64,000 nucleotides of DNA from Selaginella moellendorffii (GCF_000143415.4 NW_003314266.1:952463-1016462), one strand, 5' to 3'. Positions 43,643 to 57,020 are shown, counted from the first letter of the stretch. Notes: generated from the letters alone by a model not told the origin. Program-made: numbers and translations.

Positions 43643-45649
43643 TCAAGCTGTATCAGCCTTGAATCCCAGCTTCATAGCTCTAAACGTCGAGCCATCTGGG
43701 ACGCAGCTGTTGTCCATCATCTCCACAAGAACGTCCCAGGCAGGCCCAACTTTGGCACCACCACACAGCACCTTGACCAGAGCATTGTAAGCCAGAGCAT
43801 CGGGAGTGATTCCCATCCTCGGCATGTCTCTAAGGAGCTGCGTCGCCTCGTCCATCCTGTCCGCCATTGCCAAAGCTTGAATGAGGCTCGTGCAGCTCGG
43901 ACAGTCGGGAACCACGCCGTTGTCAACCATCTCTGTGAAGACATCGATGGCCTCGTCTGCACGTCCCGCCTTTCCAAGCCCGTGGATCAAAGTCCGATAC
44001 GAGACGATTGTCGGAACGATCCCGTCTCTCTCTCGCATCTCCCTGAGCACCAGCCGGGCATCCGCAGTCTGGCCCAGCTTGCAGAGCCCGAGCATGAGGA
44101 TGTTATAAGTCACGATGCTCGGCTTCACCATCTTGCGCAGCATCGTGCTGTAAACGTTGATCGCCTCTCTCGCTCGGTTCACCCCCAGGAATCCATCCAT
44201 GAGCGAGTTGTAGACGTGGCAGTTTGCTTCCAGTCCCGCTGCGTCCATGATCTCTACGACTTTGCACGCTGCTTGCATCTTGCCTTGCTTGCAGAAGTGG
44301 CTGACGATCATGCCGTAAGTACGAGTATCCGGGACACATCCCTGCCGGACCATGGCTTCAAACATCTCTTGTGCTTCATCGTTTCGTCTCACGTAAAACA
44401 GCCCATGGATGAGATTTGTGTAGCACCTTACATCCAGAGTCACTCCCTTCTTCACCATCTCGTCCTTCAAAGTCAAGGCCTCCTCGATCTTCCCTTCCAA
44501 AACATAGCCCCCGAAGATACAGTGAAGCACCTCCGCGGCACACATCTTTCCCATCTCACGAACAAGCTTTCCAGCTTCTTCCACTCGGCCGTTCTTGCAA
44601 AGACCACTGATGAAAGAAGTGTAAGTCACCTCCGTCGGCTTCATCCCCCTAGAGACGATCTCCTGGAGGAGCTTCCGTGCCTCGTCCATCATGCTCGCTT
44701 TGGACAATCCATCCACCAAGCTCGTGTAAACAATAATGTCTGGCTTCCACCCCTTGCGATTCATCTCCTGAAACACCTCACAAGCTCTGTTCAGCTTCCC
44801 AGCCTTGCAAAGCCCCGTGATGACGACCGTGAAAGTCCTTAGATCCGGGTCACACTTCCTCGCCACCATTCTCTCAAAGCAGGCAATTGCTTGATCGGGT
44901 CTGTGAGCTTTGAAGAGCGCGTTGATGATGGCAGTGTAAGCCACCACGCACTGGCTCCCGGAAGAGCTCATCTCCTCGAAGAGCTCGCAAGCTACATCGA
45001 TCCTGCCCGAGTCTGCCAATCCCATGATCAAAGTCGTGTAAGAAACCACGTCTAAGTCCGACCTTGGAGACACCGAGTGGAAGTAACTTAGCGCTTGATC
45101 CACCTCCTTCCTCTCGCACAGAGCCTTGAGGATGATCCCGTGTGTGACTTGGCTCTTCTTGATGCCAAGAGCCTCCATCTCTTTAAGAAGCTCGTAAGCC
45201 CGCGAGAATCTCCCCGCCAGGCACAGCCCCCGGATCACAATGTTGTAGGACGCCACATCGAGCATGATCGCCTTCTTCTTCTTCGCGAGGGATAGCGATT
45301 CGTGCGCATCGTCCAGCCGCCCTCCGCGCACCAATGCCGAAAGAAGGGCATTGTATGTGAACCTGTCGTGGGCGAATCCCTGCTGGGTCGCTGCCCAGTC
45401 GAAGAATCTCTGTGCCAGGGCGCCGCATTTGACCCTGCCGAGGACGTCGCGGAAGGTATCCCTGGTGAGCCCCGGGAAACCGAAGCGCCGATCGAGCAGC
45501 GCGGCCACATTGGTACCTGGATTCGCCGCGGCGGCGTCGAGAATGGGGAGGAGAGCCCGGACGTGGTGGGGATTCGCAAAGGGAAGCTTGGTGCTGCTGG
45601 ACGGCGATATTATGAGAGATCGCTTCTGGACAAGGAACAAGCTCCTCAT
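43643..45649 (-). CDS. P-class pentatricopeptide repeat protein
   Basis: An intronless frame of 668 codons from the preferred start at 45649 (MRSLFLVQKRSLIISPSSS, basic and Ser-rich, mitochondria-like presequence); an in-frame upstream Met at 45760 would add 37 basic residues. About 16 consecutive 35-residue PPR motifs run from residue about 105 to the end, most with the pattern TYxxLIxGLCKxGRxxEAxxLFxxM...PD. No E or DYW domain follows, so it is a P-class protein, expected to bind organelle RNA for processing, stability or translation. The closest relative in the window is the PPR gene at 62476. Two Helitrons lie just beyond its 3' end. Confidence 0.92.
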   Translation of the reverse strand: MRSLFLVQKRSLIISPSSSTKLPFANPHHVRALLPILDAAAANPGTNVAALLDRRFGFPGLTRDTFRDVLGRVKCGALAQRFFDWAATQQGFAHDRFTYNALLSALVRGGRLDDAHESLSLAKKKKAIMLDVASYNIVIRGLCLAGRFSRAYELLKEMEALGIKKSQVTHGIILKALCERKEVDQALSYFHSVSPRSDLDVVSYTTLIMGLADSGRIDVACELFEEMSSSGSQCVVAYTAIINALFKAHRPDQAIACFERMVARKCDPDLRTFTVVITGLCKAGKLNRACEVFQEMNRKGWKPDIIVYTSLVDGLSKASMMDEARKLLQEIVSRGMKPTEVTYTSFISGLCKNGRVEEAGKLVREMGKMCAAEVLHCIFGGYVLEGKIEEALTLKDEMVKKGVTLDVRCYTNLIHGLFYVRRNDEAQEMFEAMVRQGCVPDTRTYGMIVSHFCKQGKMQAACKVVEIMDAAGLEANCHVYNSLMDGFLGVNRAREAINVYSTMLRKMVKPSIVTYNILMLGLCKLGQTADARLVLREMRERDGIVPTIVSYRTLIHGLGKAGRADEAIDVFTEMVDNGVVPDCPSCTSLIQALAMADRMDEATQLLRDMPRMGITPDALAYNALVKVLCGGAKVGPAWDVLVEMMDNSCVPDGSTFRAMKLGFKADTA

Positions 45650-47422
45650 AAACCCCAATATCAACCTAGGGTTTAGCGAAATTTGAGAATGTACTGCTGA
45701 GATCCACTTGATTCTTCCACATTTTCCTTCTCTCTTCCTTTTTTTTATCTTAGCTTTCACGTACTAACAAGGAATCCAATTAAGATAGCAAACACTGGGG
45801 ATTTTTTCCTGGAATATAAGGTTTTACAAAAATCTACCTTTGTGTTTAATGTTAAGTGTGCAACTATAATATATAAGATGAAAAAAATAACAATAAAAAT
45901 AATCATAACATAAAATTATACTTAAGGGTTAGAAGAAGATATTTAATTTGAAGTTTCATGTAAAATAATCAAATACTTTCCATAATGATAAATTAAAAAT
46001 ATATTAGTTTATTTTTGGCACAATTCTACAATTTAAAGATTATATAGATTTAGTAATTTGTGATCCAAGCTGTCAACTGTCAAAAGAACATTCTACAACT
46101 CTAATGGATGTCCTGGATATCACAAAGTGCAATCTTTAAAGCTTGAAATAGTTGTTGAGAAAGCTTCAGATTGTGCTCAAACTTACATCCTAATTGGGAA
46201 ACCAATTTGAGCAAGTTGAAAAGCCCTGAGATCATTATATATGGAAGCTATAGAGTATGAGTTGATCGATAGTGTTATCACTAAGAACCTATGCCCACTA
46301 TGCCCAAGAAAAAAATTGAGAGAATTTTTACAACTCCTCCAGAAAAACTTGGTATTAATTAATCTATTAGTAATTCAGAGAAGAACAATAAATAGAAGTG
46401 CTTTCATTTACTTCAGCATTACCTTTCAAAAGATTTCATTGTAGGGAATTTAAGGAACCAAAAGCTTCATAAGGTTCACTTCCACATCTAGAACAAAAGA
46501 TAAGAAAATTTCAATTCAATTCAAGTGACTTTGAATTCTATCTAGGAAGGATACATGCACTCATTTGTTTTCCAGTTTTCAGTGGATCGTGGATTCAACT
46601 CACAATATAAATCGTCACAATGGAAACACTATATAAAAAAAAAGAGCTTTTTCTTTTCTTGTGTACTTATTAAAGATCCTAATATCATAGCCAAAGAGAA
46701 GCCCTCCACCATAGGCAAGGACAATATGGATGGTAATCTATTTTGAATCCATGCACAAACTTCTGTTCCTTTAAAAGAGAAGAAAAAATGTATTCATATT
46801 GTCATACATTTGGGTCCAAGGAGTTGAGAAGTTTTTCTTTCAAGCCTGAAAGACACAAAAATGGGAAAATAAAATTATGCACCTAAATTTACTTGGTGTT
46901 TAAATTTTTTATTAAATTATAAATATATTTATAATTTAATAGGACATATGAAGGTGTTTAAGAAATTTTATAAATTTTAAACATATTAAAGTTTATAAAA
47001 AGAATATACTAGAATATCTAAGCATATTCTAGGTATATCCATCATTACTACCAAAAATCAAAAGCCACATTATTACAAAATTACAGTAATATACTAAAAT
47101 CAAAATGACACAAAATTTTATTATTAATAAATTCATAAAAATAAAATAATTTGTTTTATAATAAATATAAACTTAAAAAAGCTTATGGACAATACTAAGT
47201 ATTAGGTTTTGGAATTATCTTACCATAAATATAATACTAATTTGTTTTTTAAATTTCATAAGACTAGTTCAAACATTTGTTAAGCTGTCATTAACTCAAG
47301 CTGATTTTCCCAATATCATTTTTGTATTTTAGTAGTTAAGAAATAAATAATATATTTATTTTAAATTTAATATTTAGCTTTAAAAGTAAATTAAAATTTC
47401 AATTTTAATTACCTTTTAAAAA
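45650..47422. other. No supported gene
   Basis: AT-rich intergenic DNA upstream of the PPR gene. Short frames only; nothing recognised. Confidence 0.7.
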
Positions 47423-48316
47423 ATGAAGAATATAATTATCTTAGTTCATGTGTTATATTATGTTAGTATTATTAAATCACAAATAGATCATGGAGAAGAA
47501 AATGCAATGTCAGAAGAAAGTGCTAAACTAATTATATATGCAATGGAATTAATGATTAATAATACATCTTCTGATGAATTGCCAAAAGGTCAAAGTATGA
47601 ATTTTGAATTTACATTACAAGATGAAATACATGGTCATTTAAATATTGTTACTGAAATGTGGATTTATGGTACAAAAGGAAAATCTTTTCCTTTATGTGT
47701 AGCTGATCAAGAAAATCCTGAATACGATCATGGAGATAATGTTAAAAGATATTTTACAACATTATTAAATTCCCATCGTAATACTATAAGAAGATTATGT
47801 GCATCATTTTTTACTATGGTACTTGAGTATTATGCAATTCAATATACTATTATAAATTACAAAAATCATAATCCCCAATTACTATTTCCTCAAGTAGATT
47901 CTTTAGGTGTTTGTAGAATTTATCTTACTACATTAGTAAGCATTATGCCATATTATTACCTGAGATCAACACAATTTTTAGTATCACCAAATCATAAAGC
48001 AATTTTATATTTACATATAAATTGTAAATTAGTGCTTTATGTATATAACATTGAGAAATGGTCTAAGAAAGGATATGAAAGTGATAGTAAGTGTCAATTA
48101 AGAATACAATTAGATGGAAATTTAGTATTTTACTCAGGAAATAAAAATGTTATTTGGTCTCCAAATACATACTGCAAATATAAAAATTGCATGATGAACA
48201 CATTTTTATCCCTTCGAAGTAACTGTAACTTAGTATTATATAAATCTAATCAAAAAAGGTTTTCTAAATATCCAATGATTACACCAATGTGGTGGACAAA
48301 TTTAAAATCTTGCTAA
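47423..48316 (+). CDS. Secreted protein with B-type (GNA-like) lectin domain
   Basis: Single frame of 297 codons with an N-terminal signal peptide (MKNIIILVHVLYYVSIIKSQ). Residues about 25-180 form a domain I do not recognise (FTLQDEIHGHLN, FPLCVADQENPEYDHGDN). Residues about 185-297 resemble the beta-prism II fold of bulb-type mannose lectins, with three subdomains. One keeps the mannose motif QLDGNLVFY followed by IWSPNT; the others are degenerate (LHINCKLVLY, LRSNCNLVLY). Cysteines in the lectin part could form the usual disulphide. Codon use is strongly A/T-ending, unlike the GC-rich PPR genes, and the flanks are AT-rich, so transfer, an unusual compositional setting or low expression are all possible. 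Sugar binding is inference. Confidence 0.75.
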   Translation: MKNIIILVHVLYYVSIIKSQIDHGEENAMSEESAKLIIYAMELMINNTSSDELPKGQSMNFEFTLQDEIHGHLNIVTEMWIYGTKGKSFPLCVADQENPEYDHGDNVKRYFTTLLNSHRNTIRRLCASFFTMVLEYYAIQYTIINYKNHNPQLLFPQVDSLGVCRIYLTTLVSIMPYYYLRSTQFLVSPNHKAILYLHINCKLVLYVYNIEKWSKKGYESDSKCQLRIQLDGNLVFYSGNKNVIWSPNTYCKYKNCMMNTFLSLRSNCNLVLYKSNQKRFSKYPMITPMWWTNLKSC

Positions 48317-48718
48317 CCATGACATGTCTAAATTTCTATTAAATAAAAAATCGTATAAAAAAATATAAATAATATTGATACACAACCGTTCAATCTATAG
48401 GGTACATTTCTATTACTATTAAACTTAGATGCTTTATTTAGTTATCAGCAAACTGTTAGGACGTTTTGGAGTGCAAGCAGTCTGTGTATATCGAGAGTCT
48501 CTTGGCACTAGTTGCCATTCATGAGTGTTACCTTCTAAATTTAGATTTTAATTTTCTTTTCAACTTTTCCTAGGCTCATGTTTTCCTTTCTAAAGCTAAA
48601 CATGAGTTGTTTAACCTGTAATCTGGATTTTGAATACTTACAACCGCCAATGGATACGATATGTTTCCTCTGTGTGGCTGATGTGAAATCTTGTGCTTTT
48701 GATTATTTATATTGATTT
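48317..48718. other. No gene seen
   Basis: AT-rich; includes an LTR-like stretch near 48470-48540 that resembles part of the retrotransposon debris further on. Confidence 0.5.
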
Positions 48719-49195
48719 CTCTTAACATAAATATTTTTTTCTGAACTTCAGGCAATCCATAATAATTATTTGAATTATTAATAACATATTCTATTGTTAT
48801 TTTTCATAATTTATAGACAGTATCAACGATTTAATAATTGAAGAATGATGATATGTCAGCCTATCTTGAGGCACATATCTTTTGAAGAGGGAGAGAAAAA
48901 CCAATTGTGAGAATAACAATACTGATCTCCTGCCATTATGATTATCTATATTTCTTGCTCTTTTAACATAAATATTTTTTTATAAACATCAGCAATCAAT
49001 AACAATTATCTGAATTATTTATACATATTCTATTGTTATTTTTCATAATTTGTAGACAGTATCATCAACCTAATGATTGAAGAACAATGATATGTTAGCC
49101 TATCTTGAGGCACGTATCTTTTGAAGTGAGAGAGAAAAAAAATTATGAGAATAACAATATTGACCTCTTGCTCTCATAGCAGTAAGAAAAAATAT
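48719..49195. repeat. Tandem duplication with about 239-bp period
   Basis: CTATTGTTATTTTTCATAAT, ACAGTATCA and AGCCTATCTTGAGGCAC recur 239 bp apart. The AACAATAYTGAYCTC segment also occurs near 55770 in the retrotransposon-like region, so the unit is LTR-derived debris. Confidence 0.75.
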
Positions 49196-52100
49196 CCAAA
49201 AGGATTTGCTGATAAATATTTTTCAATAATCATAAGCACATTCATGACAGAAGCCAAAATGAGAAAAAAAAGATGTGCAATCCAATCAAACAACCTTTAA
49301 TTAGACTTGACATTCTTGTTTTCTAGAACCATAAGTGTTACATCCACTATATGATCTTGAGGGTGAGCACAGAGATGAAGACATCATTTCCAAAAGTGGT
49401 TTGTATTACTACAATATATGTAGTGGTGGTTCATGATTTAACATCATCATTCAACATCAAAAAGATGCTGTCAATATATAGCTCTAATCTTCATTCAAAT
49501 TGCACTTTGTTTATATGTTGGTTGCTCAAAGATTAGGGCTATTGAATGAGGAACAAATGGTTGATGATGGTAATCAAATTGACATTCCTGCAATTAAATA
49601 TCATAGTAAACAATAAAATTAATAACAATCTTGAGAAAGTATGAAATCTTTGACATCCTCATGAATGCGAAGGCAGAAATGTTCTTTGTAAATACCTAAA
49701 TACTAAGAATATTCTGATACTCAGAATATTACCTCTCCTTGTATAAAGATAAATAGGGATTGGCATTTGCATGAGCATACAAACACAAGAACAAGAGAGG
49801 GTTGAGGCTAGAGCCTCAACAAGTGGTGACTCCATTGGAGATGAGAATTGATTTAAAACAAGAATCTGTAAGAACAAGAAAAACTATGCTAAGAACCAAG
49901 ATCCTAGGGTTCAAAAGCGATGGTGAATCCATCCACACCTCCTAGGTCACGCCACACTCCTACTCGACCATTGGAAACTGAGAAATGGATTCCTAGGGTT
50001 CTACATATAGTTTAGGTCCAAAGCTCTCATAGAAGTGCTGTTCTTGGACCTCATACTGTGCCTCACCCTTATAGAAAGCTTTCTCAGCTTTATTACGAGC
50101 TAGATTCCTATACTGTAATCTCAGCAAGAGGGTTCACTTAACAACAGTAACCTATGCAAGTCTCTTCATTTTCTAATCTAAACTCTTCATTAAAAACTGT
50201 TTGTAAAAAACTAGACCACCAGCAATAGCAGAAAATCAAGAAGAATGATGCAGTCTTTGTTGCCACCACTCTCATTGCCACTTGCCACACCATCCATATT
50301 TTACAATGAGCAATGAAGCTGCCCCTCTTTGAGCTAGATGTAGGGATCTTAATGGATAACCACATAGCTGCATTCTTATCATATTGCTTCAACAACCATG
50401 TTCTACATGACCTTGGTAAGCTTGAAGTGTTTTCTCAATCCATGTGCGGCTGAGCATGATGCTAGGTGGTTGCATTGGAGCCAAAAGAGAAGTAGGACTT
50501 TAAGTCACTACTCACGTAGATTTTTTTAGGTTCTGGTAAGGTGCAAATGAATCACTCTTCAATTATACCACTTGATTCAAAGATTTTTGAAAGATTTTTG
50601 CTTGGATCAAAAGACCATAAAGGAGGAGGCAATTGGTGTCTTAGCTTACATCCAGCGCTGGATGGAGTTTTTCGTTGTATCTCCTGGTGCAAGTAAGACG
50701 TTTTAGTGTGCTGGATCAAGCAAAAATAAACTGGAGTAAATGGCAGCTTGCATGCCATGAGTGAATGTTGATGGTGCTGCTTCAATAGCTCCTTGCTGAA
50801 GAATCTTGTGGTAACTTCTAGATGATGATGGTGTGCCTCTGGATGAGCTGTTGTCAAGGAGGATATAGCTCCAGGTGGGAACGCTAATAGCATGCTGTAT
50901 CGTGAGTGTTTGAGTAGACTAGCATGGATGATGTGTCTCTGCTAGGAGTCTCAGGGCATAGATCTCCTTTTCAAGCTTGAGCTACTGTTCCTGCTGCTGT
51001 TGGAGAAGAGTCTTGTACTCTTTGAACTTAGCAAGTCTAGTTTCCATTGCTGCAAGCATCTACTTAGATGCTAACTAGACAATCTACTGTGGTGTGATGG
51101 TGCAAGCAGCAGTACAAGGATGCTCTCCTAAGAGGCCCTGGACATGCTCCTCAGTGAAAGAAACCCCCAGCTCTCAAAACATCTCTGTCTCAAGCTTGGC
51201 AGTGTGAGCATATACATCTTGGCATATTTGATGTTGTCTCTTTACCACTTTTTGCTGCAATCTGGGTCTTTTGCGAGTAGCTCTAGGAATCAAGTAGCAA
51301 TTGGAGGAAATGGCTAGAGTGTCCAGCCCAGCTTTTTCTCCCACTATACCAGCACATCTAGTCCAGGTCATGAGCACAAAGGCATCATCAGATCCTAGAG
51401 CATTCATCAAATGCAACTGCAAATTTGTGTGTGTGAAGTGGCTGCGACTTGGCTGGATATTTATGGCTTAGATGACACATCCAATGTCTCCATCATGCTA
51501 GTAGAGTCAGTGCAGGAAACTAGAGCCAAAGATGGAAGAATTGTTGAGCCAAAGAGGCCAAATTGTTGATCTCATCCATTGGAAACATATTGTCACCATT
51601 CTTGAGCATATGCTTCAACATTTTTTGAGAATCTTGTATGCGGTGCCCATGATTTGTGAAGAGATTCTAGAGTGTCCACTGACCTGAAGGAAGGTCTCAT
51701 GGTAGTAGAGTCTGGTTGAGTAAAGCAAGAGTGACTATGTGGTAGTAAACTTCCTATGGCACACTTTCCCTGTATGCCACAAGATCCGGATGCTCCTCAG
51801 CTACTTGTGCAGTCCCATTGATGGAATACTCACACAAAGAAGTTCCCCATAGGGACTGGCTATTGCTAGTAGGAATCATGCACATGTGCAGAAATAGGAA
51901 CGTTGTAGCAGATGCCAGCTGGATGAACATGAACACTTCGTAAGGCTGCTAGATTTTTCCCAGTGACTGAAAGCGAGTTCTTTTCCTTCAACAACAGCAC
52001 TTCTCCACCTCCAGAAGCAGCCAGCATATGGAGCCGAGGCACTCCAATCTTACCATAGTATCATTCGTGCATTCAGATTCTCTCAACACCATGAACTTTG

Positions 52101-53852
52101 CATCGATGTGCCTAATTTGAGTATGAGTTCAAGTGGCATCTATGGCACTCTACAAGACTCCCTCTCCCTCCAGAGCATGCTCTATCACAGCCACATTTAG
52201 TGGGAGCCAACAACACCGCATTCTTTGCTAGCGGTGACTTATTTTTCACTTTTTCTTTGTTTTTCTTTTCTTTGTTTTTCTACTTTCTTTCATCTTCTAT
52301 TTTCTTTCTAGGACAAGGCTCTCTCCTGCAACAAGTTCCAGCCTGGGTTGTGGTCATGAGGTGGCATCAATCCCAATCATATGGGAGTTCATTGCATTTT
52401 CTTGACTCTGTCTCTATTTGTTTCTAGGTTCTTTTCATTCCCTTCAATCCACACTCTATTCTATTTCCATTCAATCAAAGTTACAAAATCATCCCTCAAT
52501 CACATCCTACATCATTGCCCATACCACAATCTAGATGCTGAATTTAAATCATTCTAATTTTCTCTATATGACATCAGTCTTTTATTAGATATCTTTACAT
52601 CACTTCATAATGGCCATCCTAAGCTATTATTAGCAATAGCAATCAGAAGGTTCAGATAAGCAAGTCTTATGCGATTGGAAGGAGTCCTAAGTGCCACTAG
52701 AACTCATATTCAGATTTTCACATTGATGCAAAGTTTGTAGTGTTGAGAGAATTCTGAATGTACAAACAATGCTGCCGTGAGATTTGGAGTGCCTTGGCTC
52801 TTTGTGCCGGCTGCTCCTAGAGGTACAAAAGTGATGTTGTCAAAGGAAAGACTCATCGTAGTCACTGGGAGAAATCTGGTAGCCTTACAAAGTGTTAATG
52901 TCCTCAGATGTAGTTGCGGATTTGTGTGTGCAAAGTCGCTGCAACTTGGCTAGATCTTTGTGGCCTAGAAAACACGTCCAAAGTCTCCATCATGATAGGA
53001 GAGTCAATGCTAGAAACCGGAGCAAAAGATGGTTTTAGCTTAGATGAGATTATGGTATAAATGATATTGGATTATCAATGAGATAATAAAAATGAACATA
53101 ACTTTAGCATAAAAGCCTAAAACATTGGTGGTACATTTGTGGTTGCTAAGTATGTTTAAGTTGGGACTCCATCATACACAAGGACCCACAACCAAACTAC
53201 TCTCCTTTGTTTTCTTTCTGTTTCTTCAATTTCCAACATATTTATTGGAGCCAAAGCAAAGCCAAAGATGGTTTCTAGTTAAGACGGGATTATGGTATAA
53301 ATGATATTGGATTACCAATAAGATAGCCCTTTCACTCTATATTTGTACCTCAATGGACTATTATCAAGTTGTTTGTTTTGGTTGTTTATAATAAAATATA
53401 TTTTTCTACAAGTTTACACTATTGTGAATGGAAGTTAAGAGTTACAACTCTTTCAAGAGCCCTATTCTCAAGACACCCTACTCTTCAAGTTTTGTCCAAC
53501 CAAAGTAAATTGGACTGCTAAATGTTAATATCAACATATAATATAATTCTCCCAACCAACCAATATAGTTGGTCGAATTGGTATAAGATATAAAGATGTA
53601 AGCTTTTAAATTTGGACTTCTTAGAAGATCATTATTCTTAGTATTGCTCAAACCTAAGAAAATTTAACTCTATATATCATAAAACCTTTTAATTAATTGA
53701 AAAAAGGGGTATGCTTTTATTCATAGGCCTTTTCTTTATATATTTAAACCCTAATAGATCATTTTTAAGTTGTTCCTATTGGTTACTTATAATTTAGTAT
53801 CAAAGTTTTTGTGTCAATTCTACTAAAGGATAGAGGTAGATCATTTGGACAT
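49196..53852. other. Repeat-rich region without supported genes
   Basis: Short frames only. Direct repeats: 51413-51530 with 52910-53030 (GTGGCTGCGACTTGGCTGGA versus GTCGCTGCAACTTGGCTAGA) and 53032-53085 with 53268-53325 (ATTATGGTATAAATGATATT). Probably old transposon debris. Confidence 0.55.
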
Positions 53853-56270
53853 GGCTAATATGGGGTGTAAGCAAGTAAAGATAGAGATTGAATCACTTGT
53901 AAAGATGGAGCCTCTAATTAAATAGAAAGCAGTGGATGATGAATCCATGTACAAGGAGGATTCTAATAAGGAGACCTCCAAACATGAATTTGGGGATGAG
54001 GTTTTGTTGTCTAAGACTTGAGTGGATGCTTTGAAAAAACAATTGATATAGATTAATACTCTACTAAGTTAAAATATGATGAAAATAGAAAAAAAATATA
54101 AAAGACTATAAATGTTGGTAGTATAAAGGGTGATGACTAATGCTAAGGTAAAACAAAAAAAATTGAGCAAACTAAGGTGGAATTTATTTTACAAATAGTT
54201 CTCAAGTACAAACTAAAGCCTTCACTAGTTTTTAAAGGAATTAATGACTGTAGGGAGTAGAGGATTAATTTTATAATATAGAGAATTACTTCTTGAAAAA
54301 CCATATTTGATAAACAATGTTAAGTCTTAGTGAAAAATGATAGAGGCCAACAAAAGATTGGTGGCCACTTAAAAAGTGATAAAAGTTAGAATTAGAGCAA
54401 TTTATATTCTTTTGAATGCTACTTTATTTAAAGGATGAGTTGAGTAGGTTAAGGCAAACAAGAATCATTCAAGAATATGTAAATGCATTTACAGCCAAAA
54501 GGATTAGATATGGGTGACATAAATGTTTTCTATGTATTCATTTCAAGATTGCAAACTTATATTTAGGGCAAAGTGATACATTGGAACCCTACAAATTACA
54601 AGAAGACATTAGATATCAACACATATAAAGGGAATTCAGTTGGGTTTAAGTCCATATTTAGAAAAAGATTCAAACCTACAGTAACATATTAAAAGAGGAA
54701 ATTTAAAAAGAGTTTCTGTAGCGCACGTGGTTTTGACCCTTTATCCTATGGTGATTTACCATAGGATAACACCACGAAGCGGAACCTAAACCCTCTTTGT
54801 GCCACGTGACAGATGCCACGTGTCACATACCACGTGTCCATGCCACGTGTCCATAGGAACCCGAGGTTCAGGGCCTTGGGCCACTGAACGAAGGAACGGT
54901 GCCAAACTCCTAAGCATGGAGCCGAGGAGTGACAGAACCGAACCACGGAGCAACTCCCGAGCATGAAGCCCAAGGAGCGAAGGGACAGGAGCCCGGAGCG
55001 ACTTGGAACAGTCCTAGAGTAACCAGCATCCCAATGCCAGGACCAGCACGCAAAACGGAGCCAAACGGAGTCTGGCGCTATTTCAGCATACCGGTGGCCT
55101 AACGTGAGGACATGGGTACTCCACCAACTAGCATGGAATGGAACTTGGGCTTAGACCCAAGCCGGACGCAGAACAAGGACAGGCACGCAAGCGGGAGCTA
55201 GACTATGCCTCAGGTTGGTCGGCCATGCCCGACCTACCCACTATCCCTACTATACATTTGGAACCCCCCACAGCCCCCCCCCCTTGAGGAACACACGCTT
55301 TGGGCTTTCACCCAAAGCCTCCCTTAGTATCAGGAGTTAGTCTCTGGGACAAGCTCGAAACTTACTAAATATGGAATGTCCTTAAATTGCGAATTTGGAC
55401 ACGGGACGAACACCATTGTGTTCAAGCCGATCTCTACATTCCGTAGATATGCCAAATGAGCAAATCTGGACACTTTCCATAAATAGCATTTGGGACCGAA
55501 ATGAGACTAACACAAAGGGCATGATAGCGAGGGTGTTTGGCAGACACGGTAAGCTATCATGTAGCGATATTGAGGGACCAATCTCAATACGCGAGGGTTC
55601 TTGTCAAGCCAGTGCAAGACAGAGCAAAAGAGAACTAACAAGCCGGGCCAAGTATGCTCAGCTAAATAGACACTTAGGAATTCCTTCCTTATGCTCATCC
55701 GGCCAAGTACAGATGCAAAGTCCAGTTTACTAACACTTGAACAAGAGGGGCTAATAAAGGGAACCAGCAATACCGACCTCCTGCCATCGTGGCAGTAAGG
55801 TAAGAGTGTCCATAAGGACTAGTCGACAGGTAACTTTCGATACCCGAAGTCACATGCGCGACAGTTTCTTTAAGAATGAGCCCTTAGCCTTTTAGAGAAG
55901 CATCTCAAACTCCATCTCAGGTCCATCTCGAATTCTATCTCAAAATCCATCTCAGGTTCATATCGGGTCCATCTAAGTAGTCTAGAGAATAATTGATGTT
56001 ACCATTACAATAAAATTGGTCATTTTGTGAGAGAATATTCATACTCAAACAATTAATATGACCATTAAAATAGCTGAACTTGTAATTAAGGTGTGTGACC
56101 TAGTCCTTAACTCAAAGTTACATAAGTAATTTTGATAGAGTCGCTTGGAACATATACTAACTCTTTAAGAGAAACTTAGAGGTAATTTTATTAATATTCT
56201 TATTGATATTAGTGTATAGTTGTAGACTACTAATACAATTGTTAAAGTATGACACCTTAATCCTCCTCCT
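53853..56270 (+). pseudogene. Decayed gypsy gag-protease relic, interrupted by an LTR-like insertion
   Basis: Plus strand gag-like blocks at 53853-54716 (LVFKGINDC as in VFKGVNNY; HWNPTNYKKTLD as in CWNPTNYKEVLD). They resume at 55990 with a zinc-knuckle remnant (CYHYNKIGHFVREYSY) and at 56185 with protease-like FINILIDIS. The two parts are separated by 54717-55985. Many stops; an older relative of the gypsy element at 12964. Confidence 0.65.
54717..55330 (+). repeat. LTR-like sequence inserted in the gag relic
   Basis: Starts TGTAGCGCACGTGG and contains three CCACGTGTCC G-box units plus the CTTTGGGCTTTCACCC segment shared with the LTRs at 13720 and 20120. Its right border was not resolved; related DNA continues to about 55985. 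Confidence 0.6.
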
Positions 56271-56559
56271 CTCTGTGGCTCTACTCACATCTGGTCCCAT
56301 GAGAGCAAAATATCAAGGACTTACACTTTGTACCTTGAGCTAGAGCATAGAGAGAGAGAGCTTAGAAATATTCTAAGAATCAGATTATTTTATCTCTCTT
56401 AAGATGCCTATGGTTGCAACAAGTGACCACAATGGATCACCACAAGCTTGGATGTGGCAAGAATCCATGACCAAGTTGAATAAGTTTGATGCTAAGAGCT
56501 AGTAACTGCTACAAATGATAGAAATAGAAAAAAGACATTATACATACATTCCTCAACAG

Positions 56560-57020
56560 GGATGGGGGGCTGTAAGGGGTTTCAAATATATAGTAGGGTT
56601 AGTGGGTAGGTCGTCTAGCTTGGGTCTAAGCCCAAGCTCTATATTATATTAGTTGGTAGAGTACCCATATCCTCGCGTTAGGATGCTGAAATAATGCCAG
56701 ACTCCATTTAACTCCATTTTGCTTGCTAGTCCTAGCATTAGGATGTTAGATGCTCTAAAATTGCTCCAAATCACTCAGCACCCCTATTCTTTTGCTCATT
56801 AAGTTGTATACTCAGAAGTTATTTTATGCTTCACTTCCTTCAATGCTTGGGAGTTTAGCTTTGTCCCTTCATTCAGTGGCCCAATGCTCTAAAACTTGGG
56901 TTTTGCTCTATTATCCATGGACACGTGGTATGTGATATATGGCATATGGAGGGTTTAGGTTCCACTTCATGATTATCCTATGATAAATCACAATAAAGAG
57001 TAAAAACCACTTGCAATATA
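56560..57020 (-). repeat. Inverted, decayed copy of the same LTR-like sequence
   Basis: Reverse complement of about 54720-55265 with many changes (for example CATACCACGTGTCCATGG and GCTTGGGTCTAAGCCCAAGC). With 54717 it forms an inverted pair, so the two are not the LTRs of one element. Confidence 0.65.

Noticed and set aside
43625-44842. 405-codon ORF antisense to the PPR gene
   Set aside because: A shadow of the GC-rich PPR frame without any motif of its own.
54717-57020. A single LTR element with its two LTRs at 54717 and 56560
   Set aside because: The two LTR-like sequences are in opposite orientation and strongly diverged.
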